36,113 bases of DNA from Bacteroidaceae bacterium (GCA_017649485.1 JAGCGS010000063.1:1-36113); one strand, 5' to 3'. Shown: positions 6,624 through 18,931, numbered from the stretch's first letter. Numbers and translations are program-made. Notes: generated by a model from the sequence alone, not told the origin.

Positions 6624-7853
6624 ATGAGAATTGACAGAGATAACATAGAGGAGATATTGATTACCATCAGCAGAAACAAAACAAGAAGCGCCCTCACCGC
6701 ATTCGGTGTGTTCTGGGGCATCTTCATGCTGGTTTTCATGTTGGGTGGAGGCCACGGCATGAAGAACATGCTAATGAACGAGCTATCGGGTGTAGCTAAC
6801 AACTCAGGCTTTGTGTTCTCCAATCGTACTTCTGTGCCCTATAAGGGATTCCGTAAGGGACGCAGGTGGGAGTTAGAGATGAAAGACTTGGAAGCTCTTG
6901 AGAAAATTAATGGTTTAGAAGTGGTAGCTGCCAACAATTCCCGATGGGGCAAGACAATCATCTACGAGGAAAAGAAGTTTGATGATGGTAACTTACGTGG
7001 TCTTACCCCCTCTTTCGAGAAGATAGAAGACCAAAATATCAAATATGGCAGATTCATCAATGATGTAGATATCCGTGAAGAGCGTAAGGTTTGTGTGATT
7101 GGCAAGGAAATCTATCAGCGCTTTTTCGAAGAAGGCGAAGATCCTTGCGGACACTTTGTACAGGTAGATGGTGTTTATTACATGATTGTTGGATTGTCAA
7201 CCACCGATGGCAACTTCAATATTAACGGGTATCCACCTGAAAGTATCGTCATTCCATTGACCACCATGCAACGCTTATATAATTACGGCAACAGGCTGGA
7301 GCTCATTGCCTTCACCATGAAGCCTGGTGCACATGTAAAGGATGTAGAACCGCAGATCAAACAAATCATAAAAGAGAGGCATCTCATTGCCCCTGATGAC
7401 AACCAAGCGGTGCAAACCATCAATGCGGAATCGCTTTTCAAGATGGTTGACGACCTGATGAGTGGTATCGAGGTGCTGATATGGATGGTGGGATTAGGCA
7501 CACTTTTGGCTGGAGCCATTGGCGTAAGTAACATCATGATGGTGACGGTAAAGGAGCGTACCACAGAGATCGGCATACGCAGGGCTATCGGAGCAAAGCC
7601 TTTCGATATTCTGCAACAGATCTTGTCGGAGAGCATGGTACTTACCTGCGTGGCAGGTATGGGAGGAATCTGTTTCGGGGTATTCTTGCTGGAGCTATTG
7701 GAGCAAGCCACAGGGGAAACTGGTTTGCAAGTCTCATTCTGGTTAGCCATTGGCACTTGCCTCATTTTGTTGCTGCTAAGCATTCTGGCTGGGTTGGCAC
7801 CCGCCTACCGCGCAATGGCGATTAAGCCGATTGACGCTATTAGGGATGAATGA
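6624..7853 (+). CDS. MacB-type ABC permease, second copy
   Basis: This permease of about 409 residues is homologous to its upstream neighbour. It has an N-terminal helix (about 20-42) followed by a periplasmic MacB_PCD domain. Three C-terminal helices carry GVSNIMMVTVKERTTEIGI and then RRAIGAKP. I place the start at the ATG at 6624, not the in-frame TTG at 6618, because the ATG follows the heptad repeat directly and aligns with the start of the paralogue. Next to the ATPase, membrane fusion protein and outer membrane channel it completes a tripartite exporter. Confidence 0.92.
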   Translation: MRIDRDNIEEILITISRNKTRSALTAFGVFWGIFMLVFMLGGGHGMKNMLMNELSGVANNSGFVFSNRTSVPYKGFRKGRRWELEMKDLEALEKINGLEVVAANNSRWGKTIIYEEKKFDDGNLRGLTPSFEKIEDQNIKYGRFINDVDIREERKVCVIGKEIYQRFFEEGEDPCGHFVQVDGVYYMIVGLSTTDGNFNINGYPPESIVIPLTTMQRLYNYGNRLELIAFTMKPGAHVKDVEPQIKQIIKERHLIAPDDNQAVQTINAESLFKMVDDLMSGIEVLIWMVGLGTLLAGAIGVSNIMMVTVKERTTEIGIRRAIGAKPFDILQQILSESMVLTCVAGMGGICFGVFLLELLEQATGETGLQVSFWLAIGTCLILLLLSILAGLAPAYRAMAIKPIDAIRDE

Positions 7854-7886
7854 TAGTTTACAGTTGATAATAAAAAAGAACGAGAT

Positions 7887-8987
7887 ATGAAGAAGTTTGT
7901 GAAGTATGGAGTAATGGCACTCATTGCCATTGTGTTTATCGGAACCTTCGTGTTCCTGTATCAGAAGTCGTTGCCCAAGGTAACGGAGTATGAGTTACTC
8001 ACGCCCGAGCGTACTAGCTTAGAGAAGACCACGGTGGCAACAGGCAAGGTGGAGCCCCGCGATGAAATTCTCATAAAGCCGCAAATATCTGGTATCATAG
8101 CGGAAGTATATAAAGAAGCTGGCGAGATGGTAAAGTCGGGTGAGGTCATTGCCAAGGTGAAGGTCATACCTGAACTGGGGCAACTCAACTCGGCAGAGAG
8201 TCGCCTTCGTTTGGCAGAGATGAACGCCAAACAGGCAGAAAACGAATTCGGTCGTAACGAACAGCTATACAATGAGAAGCTCATCAGTCGCGAGGAATAC
8301 GAGAGGGCTGAAGTGTCTGTCAAGCAGGCGCGTGAGGAGTTGCAGACTGCTCAGGACAACTTGCAGATTGTAAAGGAAGGTATTACACAGAATAGTGCCT
8401 CGTTCAGCTCTACCCTCATCCGTTCCACCATCGACGGACTCATCCTTGACGTTCCTATAAAGGTGGGTAACTCGGTCATCATGAGCAACACCTTCAATGA
8501 TGGTACCACCATCGCCAGTGTAGCCAATATGAACGACCTTATCTTCCGAGGCAAGATTGACGAGACAGAGGTGGGTAAAGTCTATGAAGGAATGCCCGTA
8601 AAGCTCACCATCGGCGCATTACAGAATCTATCTTTCGATGCCACATTGGAATACATCTCCCCCAAGGCTACTGAAGAAAATGGTGCCAACCAATTTGAAA
8701 TCAAGGCAGCCGTAGAGGCTCCCGAGGGTGTGCAGATTCGTTCGGGTTATTCAGCCAATGCCGAGATTGTACTCGAGCGTGCCAACAATGTACTGGCAGT
8801 TCCTGAGAGTGCCATTGAATTCAGTGGCGACAGCACCTTTGTCTATGTACTCACCAAAGCAGGCACTCCCCAAGAGTTTCGTCGCCAACCAGTGGAAGTG
8901 GGTATGAGCGACGGTATCAAGATTGTCATCAAGAGTGGTATCAGTGAGAATGAACAAGTGAGAGGTTTGGAAATAAATGAAGAGTAA
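7887..8987 (+). CDS. Membrane fusion protein of the efflux system (HlyD/MacA type)
   Basis: This is a 366-residue periplasmic adaptor anchored by an N-terminal helix (about residues 8-25). A split biotinyl-lipoyl domain (about 60-95 and 180-205) flanks a coiled-coil hairpin (about 98-165, rich in Ala, Glu and Gln heptads). A beta-barrel (about 215-295) and a membrane-proximal domain follow. It links the MacB-type permeases in the inner membrane to the TolC-like channel encoded directly downstream. Its last bases overlap or abut the start of that gene, which supports co-translation. Two degenerate 7-bp units (7855-7868) lie in the spacer before it. Confidence 0.93.
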   Translation: MKKFVKYGVMALIAIVFIGTFVFLYQKSLPKVTEYELLTPERTSLEKTTVATGKVEPRDEILIKPQISGIIAEVYKEAGEMVKSGEVIAKVKVIPELGQLNSAESRLRLAEMNAKQAENEFGRNEQLYNEKLISREEYERAEVSVKQAREELQTAQDNLQIVKEGITQNSASFSSTLIRSTIDGLILDVPIKVGNSVIMSNTFNDGTTIASVANMNDLIFRGKIDETEVGKVYEGMPVKLTIGALQNLSFDATLEYISPKATEENGANQFEIKAAVEAPEGVQIRSGYSANAEIVLERANNVLAVPESAIEFSGDSTFVYVLTKAGTPQEFRRQPVEVGMSDGIKIVIKSGISENEQVRGLEINEE

Positions 8988-8991
8988 GAAT

Positions 8992-10320
8992 ATGAAAAAG
9001 GCCATACTACTAACAGCCATTATAGCTCTGGGCATCCAGGCAAATGCCCAGCAAAACTGGTCGTTGCGCCAATGCATAGAGTACGCCACTGCCCATAATG
9101 TCAATATCCTGCAGGCAGAGATATCTGTAAAGCAGAGCGAAGTGGAGGCTAACACTGCCAAATGGGCAAGATTACCCAACCTGAATGCCAGCGGTAACCA
9201 AAGTTTTAACTGGGGACGTACACAGACTGCCATCAAGGATGAGGATACGGGCGATTATACGACCAAATATGTGGATACCAGCAGTCAGGGTACCAATATG
9301 AGTATCAGTACCAACATCCCTGTGTTTACAGGTTTCGAGATACCGAGTCAATACGCCCTCTCAAAGTTAAACCTGAAGGCATCCATGGCTGACCTGCAGA
9401 AAGCAAAAGAAGACTTGGCTATTAATATCGCATCAGCCTACCTGCAGGCTTTATTCAATAAAGAGTTACATCAGGTAGCTGTGGGACAGGCTGCATTGAG
9501 TAAGGAACAATATAGCCGCATCGAATCATTGGAGCGCTTGGGCAAGGCTTCTCTGGCAGAGTTGGCAGAGGCAAAAGCACGTGTGGCACAAGACGAGCTG
9601 AATGTGGTACAAACCCTCAACAACTACAGACTGGCCATACTCGACCTTACACAGCTAATAGAATTGGAGACTCCTGAAGGTTTTGAAGTAGAAGACCCTA
9701 TTCAAGCTTTCCAACTCAATCCACTCACCCCACCCGATGAGGTGTTTGCCACAGCTATGGTTAGCAAACCAGCTATCCAAGCGGCACAGGCAAGACTGGA
9801 AGGTAGCAAACAGAGTATAAAGATAGCCCAGAGTGCACTCTATCCATCCATCAATTTAAACGGTAGTTTGGGTACCAGCTACTACTCTACCTTGAATCGA
9901 ACCTTCAGTCAGCAGCTAAGCGACAACTTCAGCCGTTATGTGGGTGTTAGTTTAAATATACCAATCTTCAATCGCTTTGCAACTCGCAATCGGGTTCGTT
10001 CTGCCAAGTTGCAGCGTGACAACTATGCATTACAATTGGAGAATACCAAAAAGACACTCTATAAGGAGATTCAACAAGCCTGGTACAACGCTACCGCTGC
10101 CGAAAGCAAATATGCCAGCAGCCAAGCAGCCGCTGAAGCCAGTCAGGCTTCGTTCGAACTGACCAGCAAGAAATATGAAAATGGTACAGCTACCGCAGTG
10201 GCGTATAATGAGGCGAAACAAAACCTACAGAAAGCGCAAAGCGAGGAGTTACAAGCCAAATACGAGTACATTTTCCGCTCAAAGATACTGGACTTCTATA
10301 AAGGAGTAGAGATATATTAA
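8992..10320 (+). CDS. TolC-like outer membrane efflux protein
   Basis: This protein of about 442 residues has a signal peptide (MKKAILLTAIIALGIQANAQ) and two OEP repeats of long alpha-helices typical of outer membrane channel trimers. Examples are the segments around residues 130-220 and 340-430, rich in Ala, Gln, Glu and Lys. I prefer the ATG at 8992 because it gives a standard signal peptide. The in-frame ATG at 8977 would overlap the previous gene by 11 nt and add five residues. It is the last gene of the exporter operon. Its stop codon lies inside a 60-bp palindrome shared with the convergent gene. Confidence 0.93.
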   Translation: MKKAILLTAIIALGIQANAQQNWSLRQCIEYATAHNVNILQAEISVKQSEVEANTAKWARLPNLNASGNQSFNWGRTQTAIKDEDTGDYTTKYVDTSSQGTNMSISTNIPVFTGFEIPSQYALSKLNLKASMADLQKAKEDLAINIASAYLQALFNKELHQVAVGQAALSKEQYSRIESLERLGKASLAELAEAKARVAQDELNVVQTLNNYRLAILDLTQLIELETPEGFEVEDPIQAFQLNPLTPPDEVFATAMVSKPAIQAAQARLEGSKQSIKIAQSALYPSINLNGSLGTSYYSTLNRTFSQQLSDNFSRYVGVSLNIPIFNRFATRNRVRSAKLQRDNYALQLENTKKTLYKEIQQAWYNATAAESKYASSQAAAEASQASFELTSKKYENGTATAVAYNEAKQNLQKAQSEELQAKYEYIFRSKILDFYKGVEIY

Positions 10321-10370
10321 GTATAGGAAGGGGAGCTGAGTTCAGCTCCCCTTCCTATACTTAATATATC
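10311..10370. terminator. 60-bp palindrome between convergent genes, probable bidirectional terminator
   Basis: Arms of 29 bp (10311-10339 and 10342-10370) are perfectly complementary around a central GT. The left arm contains the TAA of the TolC-like gene, and the right arm reaches into the TGA of the minus-strand hydrolase gene. The GC-rich core GGAAGGGGAGCTGA flanked by AT-rich ends would give a very stable hairpin in either transcript. A short run of T and A follows in each direction instead of a long U-tract. Confidence 0.8.
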
Positions 10371-11577
10371 AAAGCCGCTTTAATAGCTTTTTAGCTTCCT
10401 CACTTTTCAACAACTCAGGATTAATCGGGGCAGATTTAATTAAGGAAGTGAGTCGTTGATGCCACTCTATATCACGCCACATGCCCACAAACTGAGGGGC
10501 GCAGAAGTTGCTGGTGGCAATACCTACCCACTGCCCTGTGGCAGCAGCTTCCTTCACTCCCATCTCGCAAAGATCCTTCACCCAATTCCACTCCAGCATG
10601 GGCCAATCCTTATAATCTATGATACCCCAACATTCGGTAGTGATAAGAGGTTTGCCTATACGTTCAGCCACTTTAGCCGTTTCATTGATCTGCGTCAGCA
10701 AGAGGTTGTTCCAATAGTCAGGTTTCTCCCGATAGACACGTTCAGCATTGGCTTGCACGTTCTTATAAGCTTGCGGATCAAAACGGCCGTTCTTATAGTC
10801 GATGGCCTTGAGGAACTCACCCTGTTTTTGGTTAGCCATCCAAATGTGATGCTCCACCAAATCGAAATAGCTCAAGTCATTGTCAAAGCGCCAAAGGTCC
10901 TGTGAGTCGGTAGAAAAAACCAACGGCAGGTCGGGATATGCCTCACGTACCAAGGCAATGGCTTTCTTCATCCATTCCATAGATTCAGGTGCATCCCACT
11001 GCCCCCAATACACCTTAGGATACAGAGCATTGAAGAACGGTGCCCAAATGTTACCCGGCCATTCGTTACACAAATCAACATAAAGGATATTGTCCAGCAA
11101 CCCTGCGTCGTCGATAGTTTTTAAGGTATTGATCCAGCGCTCCGCCATAATCTCTGGCGTGGTGATGGTCATTTCCTGATGGGTGGTATCAGTACGGTAC
11201 CACGAAGAGAGCCCTACCCTGATATCACGTTCACCACACTTACGAATAAACTCGTTAAGTGCTGGCTGTACCTGTACCTTGATACGGTCGGGACTGCCCC
11301 AATCCTGCTGGTTCCACACCTCATCAAGTACCCACTCTTTTGTTGGATCCACTCCCACGAGATGGGGGTATGCCTCAATGCGCACGGCATCGTAGCCTCG
11401 CTCAGTAAGCTCGTCGAGTGCCACATCCCAATCTTCAAAACCTGCCCCAGGCCAGCGACGTTCTAACCAGGAGAAATCCCACATAGTAATGGCACGGGGA
11501 TGAAGCACTTGTTCCTGCTGGCTATTTGTGCAGCAACAGAAGCAGATAGCAGTCAATATGTACAATAACTTCTTCAT
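10369..11577 (-). CDS. Cellulase-like TIM-barrel glycoside hydrolase, lipoprotein
   Basis: This is a 402-residue exported hydrolase with a short lipoprotein-like leader (ICFCCCTNS). It resembles cellulase-like clan GH-A folds. Candidate catalytic residues are Glu in DLCNEWPG (acid/base, after strand 4) and Glu in ITTECWG (nucleophile, after strand 7). Aromatic motifs ITMWDFSWLERRW and HHIWMANQ are probably in the sugar cleft. I do not recognise the exact CAZy family, and activity could be beta-galactosidase-, glucosidase- or mannosidase-like. The ATG at 11577 overlaps the stop of the upstream esterase (ATGA), so the two form an operon divergent from the GH127 cluster. Confidence 0.75.
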   Translation of the reverse strand: MKKLLYILTAICFCCCTNSQQEQVLHPRAITMWDFSWLERRWPGAGFEDWDVALDELTERGYDAVRIEAYPHLVGVDPTKEWVLDEVWNQQDWGSPDRIKVQVQPALNEFIRKCGERDIRVGLSSWYRTDTTHQEMTITTPEIMAERWINTLKTIDDAGLLDNILYVDLCNEWPGNIWAPFFNALYPKVYWGQWDAPESMEWMKKAIALVREAYPDLPLVFSTDSQDLWRFDNDLSYFDLVEHHIWMANQKQGEFLKAIDYKNGRFDPQAYKNVQANAERVYREKPDYWNNLLLTQINETAKVAERIGKPLITTECWGIIDYKDWPMLEWNWVKDLCEMGVKEAAATGQWVGIATSNFCAPQFVGMWRDIEWHQRLTSLIKSAPINPELLKSEEAKKLLKRL

Positions 11578-12557
11578 TTCACGAACTCTATATCACGCAT
11601 GAAATGTACCATCTCGTCTATCCACATATCAGATGACTTGCCCATAGGAAATGCTCCAAAACCATGTTGGGAATCAGAATAATAATGCAGCTCTACAGGC
11701 AACTTGGCTTCCCTCCAGGCCATATAGACATCATAGCTTTCTTCGGGATAAAAGATGTCGTTGACAGGAGCGCAAAGGAACACTGGAACAGCATCAGCTG
11801 GGGCCTTCACATCATGTGTCCATCCACCATAAATGATACCACCAAAGTTGGGCTTGCCAGCCTCAGAGTGCTCCAACACCTGATGCATAGAAGTAACGGC
11901 TCCTGCCGAAAATCCAACAACTCCAATCTTATCAGGGTTGACACCCCACTTTGCAGCATGCTGGCGAACCAAACTGATGGCACGGTCGGCATCTTGGAAA
12001 GCCAAGTGGGTATATTCCATGCTCAGACAAGCAGCCGTAGCACTCTCACGAGTCAGCGAGCCCATCACTTTATTCGACTTTATCAACAGATCCTGTGCAT
12101 CAACTTTACCATCAGCATTCTCATCACCAATAGGATGCGTACGATATTTCAGTACAAAGGCAGCGATGCCACGCATACAGAGTTCCTCAGCCACCTTAGT
12201 TCCTTCGTACACGTAGGAAAGCTGATGAAAACCACCTCCCGGGCATACCACCATAGCGGAACCTGTGGCAACTGATGGGTCGGGCAGATAGACAGCCAGT
12301 GTAGGTGTAGATATATTGAAAAGAATATCCCCCGACTCATCTATAGGGGCCTCCACATTCGTCCAAGACTCAGAGCCAGGAGCCTTGCCCTCATACAAGT
12401 TCAACACTTCAGTAGGCTCCATCTTGGGAGCTTTTCCCAAACCCACTGCGTTCATCGCTAATGCTAGTTGGTCATCTTGCGTGTTCTTGGTCTCAGTTCC
12501 TTGACCACAGCTTATCAGCATAGCCACCGCCATCATTAATGTCAGCGTTTTCTTCAT
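11574..12557 (-). CDS. Secreted alpha/beta-hydrolase esterase (acetyl xylan esterase-like)
   Basis: This protein of about 327 residues has a lipoprotein signal (MKKTLTLMMAVAMLISCGQ). The oxyanion region is VVCPGGGFHQL, the nucleophile elbow is GFSAGA, and the catalytic His is probably in DSQHGFGAF, with an Asp in VNDIFYPEE. This fits BD-FAE or acetyl xylan esterase-like carbohydrate esterases. An unusual inserted segment, DENADGKVDAQDLL, resembles a dockerin/EF-hand calcium loop (DxNxDGxxD). I chose the ATG at 12557, because the open frame upstream (to 12845) runs through the divergent promoter region and has no signal sequence. The gene overlaps the downstream cellulase-like gene by 4 nt. 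Confidence 0.85.
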   Translation of the reverse strand: MKKTLTLMMAVAMLISCGQGTETKNTQDDQLALAMNAVGLGKAPKMEPTEVLNLYEGKAPGSESWTNVEAPIDESGDILFNISTPTLAVYLPDPSVATGSAMVVCPGGGFHQLSYVYEGTKVAEELCMRGIAAFVLKYRTHPIGDENADGKVDAQDLLIKSNKVMGSLTRESATAACLSMEYTHLAFQDADRAISLVRQHAAKWGVNPDKIGVVGFSAGAVTSMHQVLEHSEAGKPNFGGIIYGGWTHDVKAPADAVPVFLCAPVNDIFYPEESYDVYMAWREAKLPVELHYYSDSQHGFGAFPMGKSSDMWIDEMVHFMRDIEFVK

Positions 12558-12585
12558 ATTATTATTTTTTAGTTTGTTCATACGG

Positions 12586-12593
12586 CAAAGATA
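12586..12593 (-). promoter_or_regulatory. Candidate -7 box of the esterase/cellulase-like operon
   Basis: TATCTTTG on the minus strand matches TAnnTTTG and predicts transcription from about 12580, which supports the start codon at 12557. No TTTG at the standard -33 distance was found. It lies back to back with the GH127 promoter. Confidence 0.5.
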
Positions 12594-12612
12594 ATTATTT
12601 TCAAACAAACAT

Positions 12613-12643
12613 TTTGACAATAGAGAGGAAAAATATATTTTTG
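12613..12643 (+). promoter_or_regulatory. Bacteroidota-type promoter of the GH127 gene
   Basis: TTTG (12613-12616), exactly 19 nt, then TATTTTTG (12636-12643) matches the -33/-7 consensus TTTG-N19-TAnnTTTG. The predicted start is about 12650, leaving a short leader before the ATG at 12667. Confidence 0.75.
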
Positions 12644-12666
12644 TAGAGTAAATAACCTTAAACAAA

Positions 12667-14520
12667 ATGAAAAACAATTTAGTCGTCTTACTTTTATTGC
12701 TGTTAACCTTATCAGCTTGCCAACAAAAGGACACAACAGAGGAGAATGTCTCACTGAAAATGATAGAGGCAGTAGATTTCTCGCATGTTAAAATCAGTGA
12801 TAGTTTCTGGTCAACCATTTTACAGAAGCATGTAACGGCAACCATACCTGTATGTATTGATCAGATAGAAAACCAAACAGGTCGTATACAGAACTTTGAG
12901 AACGCAGCCAAGAAACAAGGTGAACACTCAGGTATCTACTTTGATGACTCCGACGTATATAAGGCGCTGGAAGGCATTGCTTATACATTGGTGAACAATC
13001 CAGACCCTGTTTTGGAACAGAAAGCTGACGAGTGGATAGATAAATTTGCTGCCGCCCAGGAGCCAGACGGTTATATCAATACATACTACACTTTAACAGG
13101 TTTAGAGAACCGCTGGACAAACATGGTGAAGCACGAGATGTATTGTGCCGGTCACATGATAGAGGCAGCTGTGGCTTATTATCAAGCTACTGGGAAACGT
13201 AAGCTGTTGGATGTTAGCGAAAAGATGGTGGCACACATGATGAGCCTATTTGGCCCAGGCAAGCGTCACTGGGTTCCTGGGCACGAGGAGATAGAGTTGG
13301 CATTGGTGAAACTCTATAAAGTAACAGGCAAGCAGGAGTACCTTGATTTCTCTGACTGGCTTTTGAATGAACGAGGTCATGGCTATGGCTCCACGGGGGG
13401 TAATGGAGAGTGGAATGCTAATTATTTCCAAGACAATATGCCTGTAAAGGAGATGAGTAGCATCACTGGTCATGCCGTACGAAGCATGTATCTCTATTGT
13501 GGAATGGCAGATGTGGCTGCTCTGAAAGGCGATACAGCCTATATTGAAGCCCTGCATCGTTTATGGGATGATGTGGTACTCCGCAATATGTATATTACTG
13601 GCGGTATAGGCTCAAGTGCCGACAACGAGGGCTTTACTGAGGACTATGATTTGCCAAATTTAGAGGCCTATTGCGAAACCTGTGCCTCAGTTGGTATGGT
13701 GCTTTGGAATTGGCGCATGAATCAGTTTACAGGAAACACCAAATACATTGACGTACTGGAACGTTCTTTATATAACGGTGTGTTGGCAGGTATCTCGGCT
13801 GAAGGTGACAGATTCTTCTATGTGAATCCTTTGGAGTCTAAGGGTGATCATCATCGCCAGGCATGGTACGGATGTGCTTGCTGTCCGAGTCAGGTTTCAC
13901 GTTTCATACCTTCTATCGGCAACTACATCTATGGCGTCAGCAAGCAAGCCATTTGGGTAAACCTGTTCATAGGCAATGAGGCCATGATTCCTACTTCTCA
14001 AGGTGACATCCCTGTAAGTATTCAGACTAACATGCCTTGGAATGGTAATGTGAAGTTGACTATAGGAAAGAATTACAATGGTGAGATTCGTTTGCGTATT
14101 CCTGAATGGGCTAACGAATACAAATTACTTGTTAATGGAGAGAATATTAATACACCTATCGATATGGGCTATGCTGTGATAAAACGCTCTTGGAAAGCAA
14201 ATGATAGCGTTAGCCTTGACATAACAATGGAAACGAAGATGGTGGCTGCCGACCCAAGGGTGAAAGCTGATGAGGGTAAACGTGCCATCATGAGAGGTCC
14301 ACTGGTTTATTGTGCAGAGGAGGTGGACAACCAACAGACCTATGACAAGATATCCCTCAACAATAAAAGCCAGTTCGCAGAAACTTATAAAAGTACGCTA
14401 TTGAATGGCATAGAGCAGATTGAGGTGCAAAACAGCAATACCTCATTCTCCCTCATTCCTTATTTCGCATGGGATAACCGCGAGGCCGGACGCATGAAGG
14501 TTTGGATAGATTATAACTAA
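12667..14520 (+). CDS. GH127 beta-L-arabinofuranosidase-like lipoprotein
   Basis: This is a 617-residue lipoprotein (LSAC, Cys18) with the (alpha/alpha)6 barrel of the former DUF1680 family. GH127 enzymes release beta-L-arabinofuranose using a zinc-bound cysteine nucleophile. The site is intact, with Glu337 and Cys339 in YCETCASVG and Cys405 and Cys406 in GCACCPSQVSR. The spacing agrees with the characterised HypBA1 (E338, C340, C417, C418). The C-terminal part (about 430-617) is the beta-sandwich region. It is the first gene of the plus-strand glycan cluster and has its own promoter. Some GH127 relatives act on other sugars (for example GH137/GH146-type neighbours), so the substrate is likely but not certain. 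Confidence 0.9.
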   Translation: MKNNLVVLLLLLLTLSACQQKDTTEENVSLKMIEAVDFSHVKISDSFWSTILQKHVTATIPVCIDQIENQTGRIQNFENAAKKQGEHSGIYFDDSDVYKALEGIAYTLVNNPDPVLEQKADEWIDKFAAAQEPDGYINTYYTLTGLENRWTNMVKHEMYCAGHMIEAAVAYYQATGKRKLLDVSEKMVAHMMSLFGPGKRHWVPGHEEIELALVKLYKVTGKQEYLDFSDWLLNERGHGYGSTGGNGEWNANYFQDNMPVKEMSSITGHAVRSMYLYCGMADVAALKGDTAYIEALHRLWDDVVLRNMYITGGIGSSADNEGFTEDYDLPNLEAYCETCASVGMVLWNWRMNQFTGNTKYIDVLERSLYNGVLAGISAEGDRFFYVNPLESKGDHHRQAWYGCACCPSQVSRFIPSIGNYIYGVSKQAIWVNLFIGNEAMIPTSQGDIPVSIQTNMPWNGNVKLTIGKNYNGEIRLRIPEWANEYKLLVNGENINTPIDMGYAVIKRSWKANDSVSLDITMETKMVAADPRVKADEGKRAIMRGPLVYCAEEVDNQQTYDKISLNNKSQFAETYKSTLLNGIEQIEVQNSNTSFSLIPYFAWDNREAGRMKVWIDYN

Positions 14521-14534
14521 AAAACAATAAGAAC

Positions 14535-15623
14535 ATGAAAAAAGTTTATTTATTTATGGCAGTGGCATTCTTAGCAATGTCAGCCAATGCACAAATGCGG
14601 CGTACCCCAACTCCAAATGATACGCTGAAGTCTGTTACTGTTAATCCCGACAACAGTGTTACTTATCGTATCTATGCACCAGAAGCAAAGAGCGTTGGCT
14701 TGGGTGGCGACATGGGTGGTTATGGTGAAAATGCTCCAAAGTTTATCAAACAGGACAATGGTGTGTGGACAGGCACTGTGAAGAATACCCTTGCTGGTAC
14801 TTTCCGTTATAACTTCGTGGTGGATGGTGTGCGCGTGAATGACCCCAAGGCTGCAACAACAGCCGACAATACACCTATAGTGAATGTAGATCCGCAGGGC
14901 AATGGTTTCTGGGAGATGAAAGACGTGCCTCATGGCGCTGTGGCAGAGGTTTGGTATAAGTCGAACACCTTCAACACTACTCGTCGTATGCACATCTGGA
15001 CACCTGCAGGCTACGAGAAGGGAAGTCAGAAGCTGCCAGTACTCTATCTGATACATGGAGGTGGCGACAACGACTTTGCTTGGCCTGGTGTAGGTCGTGC
15101 TGGTTTCATCATGGACAACCTGTTGGCTGAGGGTAAGATTGTGCCAATGATTGTGGTGATGCCTAATGGAAGTGTAGATACCGAAAAGTTTACCGATGAT
15201 ATGATGAACGACCTGATTCCATACGTTGAGAGCCATTATAATGTTTATACCGACAAAGACCATCGCGCATTGGCAGGCTTGTCTATGGGTGGCTTGGAAA
15301 CACTAAATGTTTCTTTGTTACACTATAATAGCTTTGCATACGTATTCCCTTTGAGTACAGGTTGGTTTACTACAAGTACCGACCTCTATGCTAAATGGGA
15401 GCCATATCTGAAGGAGCATGCCGATGCCATGAATAAGAGTTTCAAGATTTATAAATTCTATATGGGCGGAGAGGAAGACATCGCTTATCAGAACTGTGTT
15501 TCTACTCGCGAAGCATTCACCAAGGCAGGCGTGAAACATGAGTACTCTTCCATGCCTGGTGGACATACCTGGCATGTATGGCGCCATAACCTGCACGACT
15601 TTGCGCCGCTTTTGTTTAAGTAA
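14535..15623 (+). CDS. CE1-type esterase with N-terminal CBM48-like domain, first copy
   Basis: This is a 362-residue secreted protein with a signal peptide (MKKVYLFMAVAFLAMSANAQ). An early-set/CBM48-like domain (about 35-125) carries VTYRIYAPEAKSVGLGGDM and FRYNFVVDGV. An esterase-D/CE1 catalytic domain (about 135-362) follows. The nucleophile is Ser250 in GLSMGG, the likely oxyanion loop is LIHGGGDND, and the catalytic His is His344 in GGHTWHVWR. The family removes feruloyl or acetyl groups from plant polysaccharides. It lies 14 nt after the GH127 gene in the same transcript and is followed by a terminator-like hairpin. A second esterase of the same architecture is encoded at 17667. Confidence 0.88.
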   Translation: MKKVYLFMAVAFLAMSANAQMRRTPTPNDTLKSVTVNPDNSVTYRIYAPEAKSVGLGGDMGGYGENAPKFIKQDNGVWTGTVKNTLAGTFRYNFVVDGVRVNDPKAATTADNTPIVNVDPQGNGFWEMKDVPHGAVAEVWYKSNTFNTTRRMHIWTPAGYEKGSQKLPVLYLIHGGGDNDFAWPGVGRAGFIMDNLLAEGKIVPMIVVMPNGSVDTEKFTDDMMNDLIPYVESHYNVYTDKDHRALAGLSMGGLETLNVSLLHYNSFAYVFPLSTGWFTTSTDLYAKWEPYLKEHADAMNKSFKIYKFYMGGEEDIAYQNCVSTREAFTKAGVKHEYSSMPGGHTWHVWRHNLHDFAPLLFK

Positions 15624-15629
15624 ATCATC

Positions 15630-15657
15630 GGGGGCTGGATAACCGCCCCCTTATTTA
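15630..15657 (+). terminator. Terminator-like hairpin after the first CE1 gene
   Basis: GGGGGC (15630-15635) pairs with GCCCCC (15645-15650) across a 9-nt loop and is followed by TTATTTAT. It fits a rho-independent terminator or attenuator that would lower expression of the NagB-like/PIG-L gene relative to GH127 and CE1. Confidence 0.65.
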
Positions 15658-15664
15658 TCATACC

Positions 15665-18836
<3,172 letters not shown>

Positions 18837-18893
18837 GGCAAAATAAAGCGGATTTGTGTATAATTTGAACATCTCTATATACTTATAATGCAC

Positions 18894-18901
18894 TAATTTT
18901 G
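18894..18901 (+). promoter_or_regulatory. Candidate -7 box before the first GH2 gene
   Basis: TAATTTTG matches TAnnTTTG and lies 31 nt upstream of the ATG at 18932. The nearest upstream TTTG is 26 nt away, longer than the usual 19-21. This 95-nt gap suggests that GH2-GH2-GH106 may be a separate transcript. Confidence 0.45.
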
Positions 18902-18931
18902 CATCCATAATAATTGTAAAACTAGTAATCA

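Noticed and set aside
4624-10320. LolCDE lipoprotein exporter
   Set aside because: The presence of an adaptor and a TolC-like channel in the same operon, and MacB-type permeases with four helices and a large periplasmic domain, fit a tripartite exporter better.
12558-12845. Upstream extension of the esterase frame
   Set aside because: It crosses the divergent promoters and the 5' end of the GH127 gene. The lipoprotein signal begins at 12557.
14580-15263. 227-codon minus-strand open frame opposite the first CE1 gene
   Set aside because: It is antisense to a complete esterase and has no signal peptide or motif.
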